Shown here: positions 45,025 through 53,949 of the stretch, piece by piece | How the letters are laid out: the number at the start of each line of letters is the position of its first letter | Position numbering within the stretch: position 1 is the first letter of the stretch | NCBI GenBank assembly: GCA_023252195.1 | Contig: JAHEXI010000013.1 | Coordinates: 24,064 to 88,063 of the forward strand | DNA from: Pseudonocardiales bacterium | GTDB lineage: Bacteria; Actinomycetota; Actinomycetes; Mycobacteriales; Pseudonocardiaceae | DNA: 64,000 bases | Direction: 5' to 3' | Made by a program: the position numbers and the translations under genes | The notes under the pieces: model-generated | What the model saw: only the letters and a program-made list of their open reading frames with translations | Told to the model about the DNA's origin: nothing | The model's database searches: none

Positions 45025-45258
45025 ATGACTTCTGGACCGATCACTGCCGTGGTGGCGTCCGTGTTGGTGATAGTTGGCATCCTCATCGGGTGGAGGCTTA
45101 GCCAGTGGCGGCTTGAGGTGCGAGCGAGACGGCAAGCAGCGGCGCAACTGTCCCTGTCTAGGCAATTGTTCGAGTTTCGGGCCGCGAGGCGAAACAATTA
45201 CTCCGATTTGTCGACGCTGGGCCACCCAGCAAGCGTATTCCAACGCCGCGCCGCGTAG
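45025..45258 (+). CDS. Small membrane protein
   Basis: 77 residues with AAAGGAG 9 bases before the ATG. N-terminal membrane helix (ITAVVASVLVIVGILIGWRL) followed by a basic amphipathic helix (RLEVRARRQAAAQLSLSRQL). The C-terminal end may be altered by the neighbouring recombinase element. Function unknown. Confidence 0.5.
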   Translation: MTSGPITAVVASVLVIVGILIGWRLSQWRLEVRARRQAAAQLSLSRQLFEFRAARRNNYSDLSTLGHPASVFQRRAA

Positions 45259-45298
45259 TGACCGCGGCGATCACCCCCGCAGGCAGGCACCGAGCGAG

Positions 45299-47104
45299 TC
45301 AACATCCTTCCCGGTGCCCCATCCTGTCGTTGTGGCCACCGGTCGCGCGCCGACGTCCCGACCGAGCACGCGTGCGGGGTTCATCACCCCCGCGACGCAA
45401 CCGCCTGCGTGCTTCACCGACGATGGGACGGTCATCCTCGCGCACGCTGACGGCGACCGCCAGCGGACAGTCTGGGAGCGGCCGGGCGGTGATGATCTCG
45501 TCGGTGGCGCCGCTGTGCCAGCGGATCCCGATTCGGATCTTGTCCCGGTCGGTCTCGGGAAGCACTGTGAGGTCGGCGATCAGCGTTCGCAGCAGCCGTT
45601 TGCGGTCCCGGGCGCTGGCGGTTTCGGCGTGCCAGAGCCGGGGCAGGTCGGTCACGAGCGCTTCGAGGTCGACTCGGGCCGGTAGTGGTGGTGCGGCGGC
45701 GTGGGCGGCGGTCAGCGCGGCCTGCGCTTGGGCCAGCGCGGCGAGTGTGGTCTCCCAGCGGGTCTCCAGGGTGCGGGTGACGAGCCGGTTCTCCGGTTCG
45801 GCGGCGTGGAAGGCCCGTTCTGCCCGGTCGGAGTCGTAGCGGGCGCGTTCCACGGCGAGTTCGGCGGCGCGGCTGGCCCGGTCGCGGCGGTTGGTGACCT
45901 CGTCAGCGGCGGCGAAGGCGAGCGCGACCTCGTCGGGGTTCAACGCCGCCAGTAGCCGCTCGACGACGATCTCATCGACGGCGTGGCTGCTGACGGACCG
46001 GCAGGTCGGGGTGGCCTGCTGGTCTTTGCGGGCGTGGCATTCGTAGGCCGCTGCGCCGTTGCGGTGATACCGGGTGGACATCGGCCGTCCGCAGCTGCCG
46101 CAGCCGATGATGCCTTGACACAGCGCGTGGCCTTCGCGGACCGGTCGAGCGCCGGTATGGGTGCGGTTGGCGGCGATCTTGGCTCGGTTGCTCAGGTAGT
46201 CCTCCCAGCTCAGGTAGCCGGGATGGTGGTCGCGGATGCAGACTTGCCAGTCCGACATCGGGAGCAGGGTGATCCCGGAGTGGATGCTGCCGTCGGGTCC
46301 TACGGTGCGCCGGGATGCGTAGCGGCCGAACACGTAGGCGCCGGCGTAGGCCGGGTTGTTCAGGATGCCCAGCACCCGGGCGTGGTTGAGCCGCCCCCAA
46401 CGCAGCTGACCGGCCCACGCACCGCCATAGGCGCGCAGCGGGAACCGCCGCCCGGCGAAGGCAGCAACCACCTGGTAGGCCGAGCCGGCCGCGGCGAACG
46501 CCGCGAACACGTCGCGGATGGCGGTCGCGACCTCCTCGTCCGGGTCGATCACCGGGCTGCCCTGGTCGTCGTGGAGGTAGCCCACCGGCAGCGGGGTGCG
46601 CAGCTCGCCGCGGGCGGCCGCGGCCCGTTTCGCGCCTTGCAGCCGTCCGGCCAGCAGATGCAGCTCGGCTTCGCTCATGGTGCCCTTGAGGCCCAGCAGC
46701 AGCCGGTCGTTGAAGTCGGCCAGGTTGTAGGTGCCGTCGCCGTCGATGAGCAGGGTGTCGGTCAGCCGGGCCAGTTCCAGCAGCCGCGACAGATCCGCCG
46801 AGGACCGGGCCAGCCGGGAGATCTCCAACCCGAAGATCGCGCCGACCTCGCCCAAGCACACCCGCGACACCAGAGCTCGGAACCCGTCGCGGCCCTCGGT
46901 CGACCGGCCGGACACACCCAAATCGGTGTCGATGACCTGCACGTTGCGGTCGTCCCAGCCCATCGCGACGGCTTGGTCGACCAGCCCGTACTGCCGCGCG
47001 GTCGACTCGGTGTGCTCGCGCACCTGAGCTAGCGTCGACTGGCGGACATAGACCACCGCGGTGCGGTCCAGATGACTGCGGGTGATCTTGCTGGTCGCGC
47101 TCAT
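45299..47104 (-). CDS. Large serine recombinase
   Basis: 601 residues from ATG 47104. The resolvase domain has the catalytic Ser in YVRQSTLAQV and the following GLEISRLARSSADLSRLLEL. A recombinase domain (PVGYLHDDQGSPVIDPDEEV onward) and a zinc ribbon (CGSCGRPMSTRYH...YECHA...TC) follow, then a coiled coil (about residues 420-500). It should integrate or excise its carrier. The last 60 residues are basic and probably read past the family's usual end, so the element boundary may lie inside. Partner genes DUF6788 and DUF5372 lie upstream. Confidence 0.85.
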   Translation of the reverse strand: MSATSKITRSHLDRTAVVYVRQSTLAQVREHTESTARQYGLVDQAVAMGWDDRNVQVIDTDLGVSGRSTEGRDGFRALVSRVCLGEVGAIFGLEISRLARSSADLSRLLELARLTDTLLIDGDGTYNLADFNDRLLLGLKGTMSEAELHLLAGRLQGAKRAAAARGELRTPLPVGYLHDDQGSPVIDPDEEVATAIRDVFAAFAAAGSAYQVVAAFAGRRFPLRAYGGAWAGQLRWGRLNHARVLGILNNPAYAGAYVFGRYASRRTVGPDGSIHSGITLLPMSDWQVCIRDHHPGYLSWEDYLSNRAKIAANRTHTGARPVREGHALCQGIIGCGSCGRPMSTRYHRNGAAAYECHARKDQQATPTCRSVSSHAVDEIVVERLLAALNPDEVALAFAAADEVTNRRDRASRAAELAVERARYDSDRAERAFHAAEPENRLVTRTLETRWETTLAALAQAQAALTAAHAAAPPLPARVDLEALVTDLPRLWHAETASARDRKRLLRTLIADLTVLPETDRDKIRIGIRWHSGATDEIITARPLPDCPLAVAVSVREDDRPIVGEARRRLRRGGDEPRTRARSGRRRATGGHNDRMGHREGC

Positions 47105-47219
47105 GACCGGCCGCCGGCACGCCACCAACCAGTGCTGACTCGACCATGTTGGCCAGCACCGCCACCACCTCGGCCGCAGCGTGCGGCTCCGGCCAGATGA
47201 TGGCGCCCGGTGCTCCCAT
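47091..47219 (-). CDS. Small ORF between DUF6788 and recombinase genes
   Basis: The ATG at 47219 opens GAPGAIIWPEPHAAAEVVAV then LANMVESALVGG, which looks coding and fills the gap between the two genes. The frame then runs on through the recombinase gene without a stop for 415 codons, which must be non-native. The true end is unclear; only the first 40 residues are listed. Confidence 0.35.
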
Positions 47220-47222
47220 CGG

Positions 47223-47576
47223 TCAGCCCGGCGCCCGCCGAGCCAGCAACTCGGCGTTGATCGCCGTGATCTCCACCAACGCCGCCTCGACCCGCACCGC
47301 AGCGGCGACCTGCCCAGCCACCGTCTCGACCAGGTCCGTCGGCACATAAACCAACCGTGGCCGACCACCGGGCCGCGGCACACTCAGATACGTGTAGGGC
47401 CCGTGCAGATCCCCGCTCGCACACCGGCAGTTCTCCTTCCCGCATCGCCGCCCCTGGGACACCAACGTGCCCCGCAACAGCGCCTCCACATCGGACAGAC
47501 CCGAGGCCAGTCGGCGGCGACGCGTCCGCAACGCCCGCACCGTCAACCCGCCCAGATCGCTTGTCTTGTGTTCCAT
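47223..47576 (-). CDS. DUF6788 protein
   Basis: 117 residues. The core is GTLVSQGRRCGKENCRCASG then HGPYTYLSV, with a Cys-x4-Cys-x-Cys arrangement typical of DUF6788. The family is found beside transposases and serine recombinases and may help DNA binding. A helical C-terminus follows. Confidence 0.75.
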   Translation of the reverse strand: MEHKTSDLGGLTVRALRTRRRRLASGLSDVEALLRGTLVSQGRRCGKENCRCASGDLHGPYTYLSVPRPGGRPRLVYVPTDLVETVAGQVAAAVRVEAALVEITAINAELLARRAPG

Positions 47577-47600
47577 TAATGCACAAGAATAGGGCCATGT

Positions 47601-47828
47601 TCATCGACCCCCCAGCACCCTGAGCAGCGTGTCGCACTCCACCAGAGCGGCAACGCTGAGCCGGTGCTCGACCGGCACCCGACCGCGGTCGGTCCACGAC
47701 TCGAGCACCGTCACCCGACCCAGCGGACCGCCCTCACAGACGAACACGACCTTCCCGGCCCGACACTTGACAAACAGCACCGGCACCCAAGCGCCATAGA
47801 GGACGTGGAAGGGATGGGTGATCAGCAA
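47601..47828 (-). CDS. DUF5372-like protein
   Basis: 75 residues: THPFHVLYGAWVPVLFVKCR, then VLESWTDRG. The HPFHPL-type start and the SH3-like pattern match DUF5372, known from the same recombinase/transposase cassettes. The start codon is close to the junction with the group II intron fragment, so the native 5' end may be affected. Confidence 0.65.
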   Translation of the reverse strand: MLITHPFHVLYGAWVPVLFVKCRAGKVVFVCEGGPLGRVTVLESWTDRGRVPVEHRLSVAALVECDTLLRVLGGR

Positions 47829-47855
47829 ATCCGAAAACGGTTGGGATCGGTCGCA

Positions 47856-48128
47856 CTAAGCCGCGACCGTGGGTATTCCGAGCATCCTCGTCCCACCACC
47901 ATGCTGTTTCGGTATCTCCACCGCCCGCACCGGACGAGGAAAATAGCTCCCCGACGACATCCGATTCCACACCTTGTACAGATTGTTCTTCAGGTCGGAT
48001 TCGAAGTCGGCGATGGACTGACCATCCACTCCCGGTGCACCATTATTCTTCTTCACCACCTGGAAAGCCTCCCAGACTTCCCACTTCGAGATATCAAACT
48101 GCTTGCCTCGTGACTTCAGCTTGTCCAT
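47856..48128 (-). pseudogene. Group II intron reverse transcriptase, 5' fragment
   Basis: 90 codons: MDKLKSRGKQFDISKWEVWE, NNGAPGVDGQSIADFE, then IPKQHGGGTRMLGIPTV, the RT0 to RT1 blocks of an LtrA-type maturase. The frame ends where DRVAQ would follow. The catalytic YADD, maturase and endonuclease parts are missing. The recombinase cassette begins right after the break, so it (or a deletion with it) truncated the intron. Confidence 0.75.
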
Positions 48129-48705
48129 CTAACTCCTCCCAAACAGGCGTCTGGTTGATCGAACGAACTTAGCCACGGATAACCCTGCCCCTTGGCTCCA
48201 CCCCCATTACAGGGGTTTCACAGCTACTACGAGCAGGTCCGCCGGCGCGCCCCGCGACGGTACTCAATCCCTCACGGTTTCTGCCGCTTGGGATGCTCCC
48301 TCTCACCACCCATCATTGAGCGGACATGTCGGGGCACGCCTTCTCACGTTCCACGCAGAAGCAGCAGATCAGGCTCACGTCACCTTCGTGCCGGGCGCCA
48401 CCTGGCCAGTAAGCGGACACCTGCCAGACTCATCCCGGGATGAGGCGAACACCCCGGTTTTGACGCCATCTGTTTGGCTTTCGACACTTCAACAGCGTTC
48501 GTCTTCCTGATCCCTACCTGACGCCTCTTACGACGCCTTTTCCCTCGTCGCTCACCGCAACAGTCTTCAGCTAATGCAGCAGAGGGCGGTTTGGAGCCTC
48601 CCTCCGCAGGGCGGCTCCGAAGGGCCTACCTTCATCTTCCACGCAGTACCGCGTCAAGAAGCTCGTCCTACCTTCAGCTCCCTTCCGCGTTCGTGACACA
48701 CCCAC
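48129..48705 (-). ncRNA. Group II intron 5' RNA domains (truncated intron)
   Basis: Lies directly upstream of the intron RT fragment. On the minus strand a possible intron start GTGTGTCACGAACGCGGAAG occurs at about 48696, fitting the GUGYG rule. No coding frame; the region is rich in paired segments. The 3' domains V and VI are missing with the rest of the intron. Confidence 0.5.
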
Positions 48706-49020
48706 CTGGCCAGTAAGCGGGCTCCCGCCAGGCTCATCCCAGGATCGCATTGACACCCGGTTTCGATGCCGTTTCCTAAATCTCGACACATCAGCAGTGG
48801 TTCACTCGCGTTCGTCTTCCTGATCCCCATCTGACGGCTCTGACACCGCCTTTTCCTCAACGCTCAGCACGACAGTCTTCAGCTAACGCACCTTGAGGTG
48901 ATTTGACGCCTCCCCCCGCAGGGCGACGCCGGAGGGTCATCAATCCTCCATCTTCTGCACAACAACACATCAAGAAAGCCGACTCCTACCTATTGCGACT
49001 CCTCTCCGTGCGCGTGGCGC
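48706..49020 (-). repeat. Second, tandem copy of the intron 5' region
   Basis: Roughly 300 bases resembling 48400-48700 in order: CTGGCCAGTAAGCGG, TTCGTCTTCCTGATCCC, ACAGTCTTCAGCTAA, a GCAGGGCG loop, then TCAAGAA. Identity looks around 70-75 percent. Two intron 5' segments stand head to tail. Confidence 0.55.
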
Positions 49021-49324
49021 AACAACGCCCGCCTGATAATCACATATTCCGGACTCGAATCCCTAGCCCAACTCCGATCAGACACCGCCACCGAATTCTA
49101 AACTGACAGAGATCGCCGTCGAGGGGTCCTTGCCCCCAGGCAGTCGTATCTGCAGGAGCCCACACCCATCCGCCGGATACTGCCTCGTGTCCGGCGCGAC
49201 CAGGGACCCCGACAGCGGCCGTCATAGCACGGAAGCCAGCACCCCATGTGGATAGAGATCAACTCAAAGGTAATAGAGTGAATCTTGAAAAACAAACTGC
49301 CTGATCACCGGCGGTTTACACAGA

Positions 49325-49369
49325 GCGCGCCCGGCAGGATTCGAAACCTGCACCTTCTGATCCGTAGTC
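49325..49369 (-). other. att remnant: 3' end of tRNA-Arg(ACG)
   Basis: On the minus strand the sequence runs GACTACGGATCAGAAGGT then a T-arm and acceptor end, as in tRNA-Arg with anticodon ACG. The 5' stem strand does not pair (GCGA against TCAG), so the tRNA is cut in the anticodon stem: an attachment-site copy. Confidence 0.65.
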
Positions 49370-49613
49370 GCGACGCTGACGCCCGCATGGCAGGCGACCG
49401 GGCGTTTCACCGGCGCGATAGGCGCGGAAGCGGGCGCTAACGGCAGCTGGTGTCCCATAGTTCGTGGCCAGGACTGTGGCCAGAGATCAACTCGTGGGTC
49501 CGTCGTCGTGACGGCGGTGGGCGACGAGTGCCGGGGTCCGAGCTCGACGAAGTCGGCGTCGTCGGGGTTGGACCCCGGCGGCCGGGCAACCACCGTGTTT
49601 GACTCGTGTCAGT

Positions 49614-49880
49614 TCACGGTCGGCTTGTCTGGGGGTTCTCGCCGTCCGGCCCGAGGACTTTTTTCAGCGGGATGCGCCGAACTCCTGTCGAACGGCTGCC
49701 AGCGTGGACCAGTGCCTCCCAGTAGCCATCAGCATCGCGCTGGACGACCATGTACTTGCCGTCGTCAAGCAGTAGGTAGTCCCCGCCTGGTTGCTTCCCA
49801 GGGTGGGGCCCGCTGGACTTGATGCCGCTATCGGAGAGCTGCTGGGCTAGCTTACTGAGGACCGCACTCGCATCATCCAT
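49614..49880 (-). CDS. Small hypothetical protein
   Basis: 88 residues from ATG 49880: MDDASAVLSKLAQQLSDSGI, then GGDYLLLDDGKYMVVQRDAD and YWEALVHAGSRSTGVRRIPL. The beta-rich middle looks like a compact domain. No family recognised. Ribosome site weak. Confidence 0.5.
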   Translation of the reverse strand: MDDASAVLSKLAQQLSDSGIKSSGPHPGKQPGGDYLLLDDGKYMVVQRDADGYWEALVHAGSRSTGVRRIPLKKVLGPDGENPQTSRP

Positions 49881-49945
49881 GGGCAGGAGCGTAAGCCTGT
49901 TTCCCAGAAGATCCGAGCATGGACTCCCGGAACTGGCTCGACTCG

Positions 49946-50056
49946 TTCGACCGCGGTCGGGGGACGTCCGGACCGGCGGCGTGCGGTGTAGTCCCACTTC
50001 CTGGCGACCAGCCTGCGATGCCAGGCCAGGATCGTGGCCGGAGTGACCGGAAAAAC
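49946..50056 (-). pseudogene. Transposase N-terminal fragment
   Basis: VFPVTPATILAWHRRLVARK then WDYTARRRSGRPPTA is the stretch just before the integrase core of a common actinobacterial IS transposase. Only about 37 codons remain, joined to the integrase fragment on the other strand. Confidence 0.6.
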
Positions 50057-50090
50057 CTCCGCCCGGGCGGCGGCGCAGCCGGGACAAGGC

Positions 50091-50573
50091 CAGGCGCAGG
50101 CGCGAGACAAGGTGCTGCGCAACGTCGCTGCACTCGTGACGACACCCAAAGGGAAGCAGGGACGGCCCAGCAAGGCCATGACGCTGGAACAGGCTACGGC
50201 CTTGCTCGAGCACGCCCAGGCGACGCGGCTTTATGCCTACGTCGTGGTGAGCCTGCTCACTGGCATCCGCACCGAAGAGGCCCGCGCGCTGCGCAGGACA
50301 CCGCTGGACGCATCCCACGTTCGCCGGGCCTTCAAAGCGATCACCAAGAAGGCCGGTCTCGGCGAGAACTGGACGCCACGGGAGCTGCGCCACTCGTTCG
50401 TATCCCTGATGAGCGACAACGGCGTTCCCCTCGAAACCATCGCTGATCTCGTCGGGCACGCCAGCACAGCGGTAACCGAGGAGGTCTACCGGCACCAGCT
50501 CAAGCCGGTGATCACCCGAGGCGCCGAAGCCATGAACACCATCTTCAAGCAGAACGAAACCAATTCGGCGTGA
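50091..50573 (+). pseudogene. Tyrosine integrase fragment with internal deletion
   Basis: The frame gives RNVAALVTTPKGKQGRPSKA, then TGIRTEEARALR (catalytic Arg region), jumps to DASHVRRAFKAITKKAGLGE, then WTPRELRHSFVSLM (HxxR), LVGHAS and the catalytic Tyr in TEEVYRHQ. About 70 residues between the first Arg block and the HxxR block are missing, and the N-terminus is lost. A tRNA-Pro att core lies 69 bases downstream. Confidence 0.75.
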
Positions 50574-50641
50574 GGCGAGTGGCCCCCGGTTTGGCCCCTA
50601 GGGGTCTTCCGCAAGATCGCCAAGGGGCGAGTTTTTTCCTG

Positions 50642-50684
50642 GTCGGGGTGGCGGGATTCGAACCCACGGCCTCTTCGTCCCGAA
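50642..50684 (-). other. att core: 3' end of tRNA-Pro(CGG), second exact copy
   Basis: Identical over 43 bases to 38885-38927. The following bases do not form the 5' half of the tRNA. It lies just after the integrase fragment, the same order as the other copy. Confidence 0.75.
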
Positions 50685-50908
50685 GCAATGAACGCACCGC
50701 GCTGACCAGCGCATTTCCACGGTTTGACCTGGTCAGGCATCCCTGAGGATCCACGGAAGTCCGTTGTCGTACGTGGTGATTGTCACGCAGTTCGTCACGC
50801 ACCCGCACATACGATGATCACGACCGTATCCGGCGATTTGCCGTGTGAGCGGCACACCCAGCCTGGTCCCCCGTGGTGGCCTGTGCCGCAGGCGCGGTGG
50901 ATGAGGGG

Positions 50909-51547
50909 TCACTCGGGCCATGCTGAGCTGGTGATGATGTCCACGAAGTCGGAGCGGGTGAAGCCGGGCGCGAAGTGGGCGAGCACGTCGTCGTTCATGG
51001 TTCCGAAGGTGGTGTCGGGGCGGTCTTTCATCCCGTCGTAGAAGGCCCGCAGGATGTTGTTCTTGAAGTCCGGTCGCGGGTGCGCCGCCACGACGGCCGC
51101 AACCTCTTCGGCCGTGATCTGGTCGAGGTCCATCCCCAGCACGTCGGTCTCGACGCCGAGGCTGACCAGCGCCGTCTCGGGCTCCAGGTGGTGGGGGATG
51201 CCTGGGGTGGTGTGCAGTGCGATGCCCAGCCAGACGGCGCGGGCCTCGGCGGCGCTGCGGCCGTGGTCGAGCAGGAAGTCCCGCGCCAGGTCGGCGCCGT
51301 CGACCTCGAAGCGCTGGTCGATACGCCGGTAGTGCTCGGTCAGGCCCAGGTCGTGGAACATCGCGCCGACATAGAGCAGCTCGGGGTCGGCCTCGATCCC
51401 GCGGTAGCGGCCCTTGAGGCTGGCGAAGAGGAACACCCGACGGGAGTGGTCGAACAACAGCGGGGTGCTGGCCTTGCCGACCAGCTCGGTGGCCTCGCGG
51501 GCCAGCTCGGTGTCCGGGATGTCGATCCCGGCGATCGTCTCGGTCAT
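50909..51547 (-). CDS. HD-domain phosphohydrolase-like protein
   Basis: 212 residues. Metal ligands are His in FDHSRRVFLF and the pair HD in VGAMFHDLGLTEHY, with a later His in GIALHTTPGIPHH. The family includes cyanamide-hydratase-like and other HD hydrolases; the substrate is unknown. It is divergent from the GlxA-type regulator, which probably controls it. The pair looks like an ordinary chromosomal module set between mobile remnants. Confidence 0.85.
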   Translation of the reverse strand: MTETIAGIDIPDTELAREATELVGKASTPLLFDHSRRVFLFASLKGRYRGIEADPELLYVGAMFHDLGLTEHYRRIDQRFEVDGADLARDFLLDHGRSAAEARAVWLGIALHTTPGIPHHLEPETALVSLGVETDVLGMDLDQITAEEVAAVVAAHPRPDFKNNILRAFYDGMKDRPDTTFGTMNDDVLAHFAPGFTRSDFVDIITSSAWPE

Positions 51548-51675
51548 GTCCTGCGCCTTTCACGTAGAGTTTCGTTCTGCGTCCAGAGTGGTCACGACGC
51601 CGGCGTCGGGCCCCGCGTGGGCGGCCATCCTTCACACGATTACGGACAGACCGCTCGCGCCCCGGGAGGACGGTC

Positions 51676-52683
51676 GTGGCTGGCACCGCCGTGCACCGCA
51701 TCGGCATCGTGGTCTTCGACGGCGTGAAGCTGCTCGACGTCGCCGGGCCCAGCGAGGTGTTCAGCGAGGCGAACCGGATGGGCGCCTGCTACGAGCTGAC
51801 GCTGTGCGCGGTGGGCGGTGGCTCGGTGTCGTCGTCCACCGGCATGACGATCGCAGCCGATGCCGACGCCATCGACCCCCAGCTGCGCTTCGACACGCTG
51901 CTGGTCACCGGCGGTGACGTGTTCCCGGCCCACCCCGTCGACCCCCAGCTGCGCGAGGCCGTCACCAGCGCTGCGGCACGGTCGGGCCGGATCTGCTCAA
52001 TCTGCACCGGCGCCTTCATCCTCGCCGCGGCCGGGCTGCTCGATGGCCGCCGCGCCACCACGCACTGGCGCCACACCGAAGTGCTCAGTAGGGGTTATCC
52101 GAATATCATCGTGGAGCCTGACGCGATCTTCGTCCGCGACGGTACGACGTTCACCTCAGCAGGCGTGACTGCGGGGATCGACCTCGCACTCGCCTTGTTA
52201 GAGGATGACCACGGCGAGCAGCTGGCGCGGCAGGTCGCGCAGTCGCTCGTGGTGTTCCTGCAACGCCCAGGTGGGCAATCGCAGTTCTCCCCCACGCTCA
52301 GCGGTCCCCGCCCGCGGACCTCGGCGCTGCGCTCGGTGTTCGACGCCGTAGCCGCCGATCCAGCCGGCGACCACTCCACCCCCACGCTCGCCGCGCTGGC
52401 CGCGGTAAGCCCGCGCCACCTCACCCGCCTGTTCCACGAGGAACTCGGCACGACCCCCGCCAAGTACGTCGAGTCAGTCCGCTTCGCCGCCGCCAAGGCC
52501 GCGCTGGAATCCGGCTACACGGTCACCGAGGCCGCCGAACGGGTCGGCTACGGGAGCTCCGAAACGTTGCGCCGCGCGTTCCTGGCCCGACTCGGCGTGT
52601 CACCGAGCGCCTACCAGCAGCGGTTCCGGTCCGCGCAGCGGCGGGACGCCGTGGTCGGGGCAGGAGCGTCGCGCACGCGGTGA
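51676..52683 (+). CDS. GlxA-type AraC regulator with DJ-1/PfpI domain
   Basis: 335 residues from a GTG. Residues 1-190 form a DJ-1/PfpI-like domain (IGIVVFDGVKLLDVAGPSEV, with Cys in ICSICTGAFILAAAGLLDG). Residues 225-320 form an AraC pair of HTH motifs (LAAVSPRHLTRLFHEELGTT, then VTEAAERVGYGSSETLRRAF). Members regulate catabolic genes; the Cys of the DJ-1 domain is usually not catalytic here. Divergent from the HD gene, and the hydrolase remnant downstream may be a former target. Confidence 0.9.
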   Translation: MAGTAVHRIGIVVFDGVKLLDVAGPSEVFSEANRMGACYELTLCAVGGGSVSSSTGMTIAADADAIDPQLRFDTLLVTGGDVFPAHPVDPQLREAVTSAAARSGRICSICTGAFILAAAGLLDGRRATTHWRHTEVLSRGYPNIIVEPDAIFVRDGTTFTSAGVTAGIDLALALLEDDHGEQLARQVAQSLVVFLQRPGGQSQFSPTLSGPRPRTSALRSVFDAVAADPAGDHSTPTLAALAAVSPRHLTRLFHEELGTTPAKYVESVRFAAAKAALESGYTVTEAAERVGYGSSETLRRAFLARLGVSPSAYQQRFRSAQRRDAVVGAGASRTR

Positions 52684-52872
52684 ACCCACGCCACTATCTT
52701 CTGAACCCGACGTACCACGGCGACCACTGCTAGTTTTCCGGAGGCCGTGCGAGAGAACGAGGAGGTGGTACCCGTGAACACAGTATCGACATGGGTGCTC
52801 CCCTCCGGGGTCACGGTCGGGCGATAGGTCGTCCGGGAGCGCCGTTCCAGAGCACTCCCGAAAGGCACGACC

Positions 52873-53596
52873 ATGCGATTCACTTCCGAACAGCGCCTCG
52901 ACGACGGCGTCCTCGAACGCGAATTCACCCTCGGCGAGATCCCCGGCGTCCTGTGGACGCCTGGATCCGCACCTGCCCCGCTGATCCTCAGCGGCCACAA
53001 CGGCGGCTTGCACAAGCGGGAACCCCGGCTGGTGGCCCGGGCCCGGCACTACGCGGCGGAGTACGGCTACGCGGTGGCCGCCATCGACGCCCCCGGGCAC
53101 GGTGACCGGCCCCGTTCCGCCGTCGACGAGCAGGCCCGCGCCGACCTCCGCCGGGCGATGGAGGCCGGCGAGCCGGTCGACGAGATCGTCGACGCCTTCA
53201 TCGTCCCGCTGGTCGAACAGGCGGTCCCGGAATGGCGGATCACCCTGGACGCCCTCCTTTCGCTGCCCGAGATCGGCGGCCCGGTTGGGTACGCGGGGAT
53301 GGCCGCCATTGGCATTGGGCTGGCGGTGGTCGAGCCGCGCATCGTGGCCGGCGGTTTCTTCGCCGGGGGTTTCGTGCCCCGCGCCCAGCGCGCGCAGGCC
53401 CGGCAGGTCACCATTCCGCTGCAGTTCCTGCTGCAGTGGGACGACGAAGGGAACGACCGGCAGCTGGCCCTGGACCTGTTCGACGCCTTCGGCACCAAGC
53501 AGAAGACGCTGCACGCCAATCTGGGCGGGCACGCTGGTACCCCGTGGTTTCGAGGTGGACGACGGGGCCCGGTTCTTCGCCCGGCACCTGGAGTGA
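52873..53596 (+). pseudogene. Alpha/beta-hydrolase with frameshift near the end
   Basis: The main frame encodes LEREFTLGEIPGVLWTPGSA, the oxyanion region LSGHNGGLHK, AIDAPGHGDRP and the final LHANLGGHAG with the catalytic His. Near 53545 one base is out of place, and the expected end (FEVDDGARFFARHLE) lies in another frame, stopping at 53596. At the place of the nucleophile elbow the sequence is VGYAGMAAIG, without serine. Either the subfamily uses another arrangement or the enzyme is dead. Confidence 0.65.
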
Positions 53597-53757
53597 GGCC
53601 GGGCCGTCAGGCCGGCAGCAGACGGTAAGGGCACTGTTGCGTTGTGCGAAGCGGTGGCAGTCTGGATCCCGTTCCCGTGGTCTGGTCAGATGGCCAGGGT
53701 CAGCTCGGTGAAGGCAGCCAGGACCCGCAAGTTCAGCGGTTCCTCGGCCTCGAGTTC

Positions 53758-53949
53758 GACCACCTACGCCGGATCCTCGCTACCTACCTACACCACTTCA
53801 ACACCGCACGCCCACACCGGACGCTCGGACAACTTGCACCGCTCCACGCCGAAACCCATCCCCCACAAGCGATCAACCTCGCCCATTACCGGGTCCGCCG
53901 CAGGCCCATCCTCGACGGGCTCACCAGCGAATATCAGCTCGCCGCATGA
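53758..53949 (+). pseudogene. Integrase-core transposase, C-terminal fragment
   Basis: DHLRRILATYLHHFNTARPH then RTLGQLAP is the end of the rve integrase domain with the last Glu region lost. It may derive from the same IS family as the N-terminal fragment at 49946-50056. Confidence 0.65.

Noticed and set aside
48129..49320. Repeated blocks first read as a CRISPR-like array.
   Set aside because: Only two long diverged copies exist, with no short regular repeats and spacers; they fit group II intron RNA instead.
49614..50495. A 293-codon minus-strand frame.
   Set aside because: Its first 200 codons are antisense to the integrase fragment; only the last 88 codons from ATG 49880 look real.
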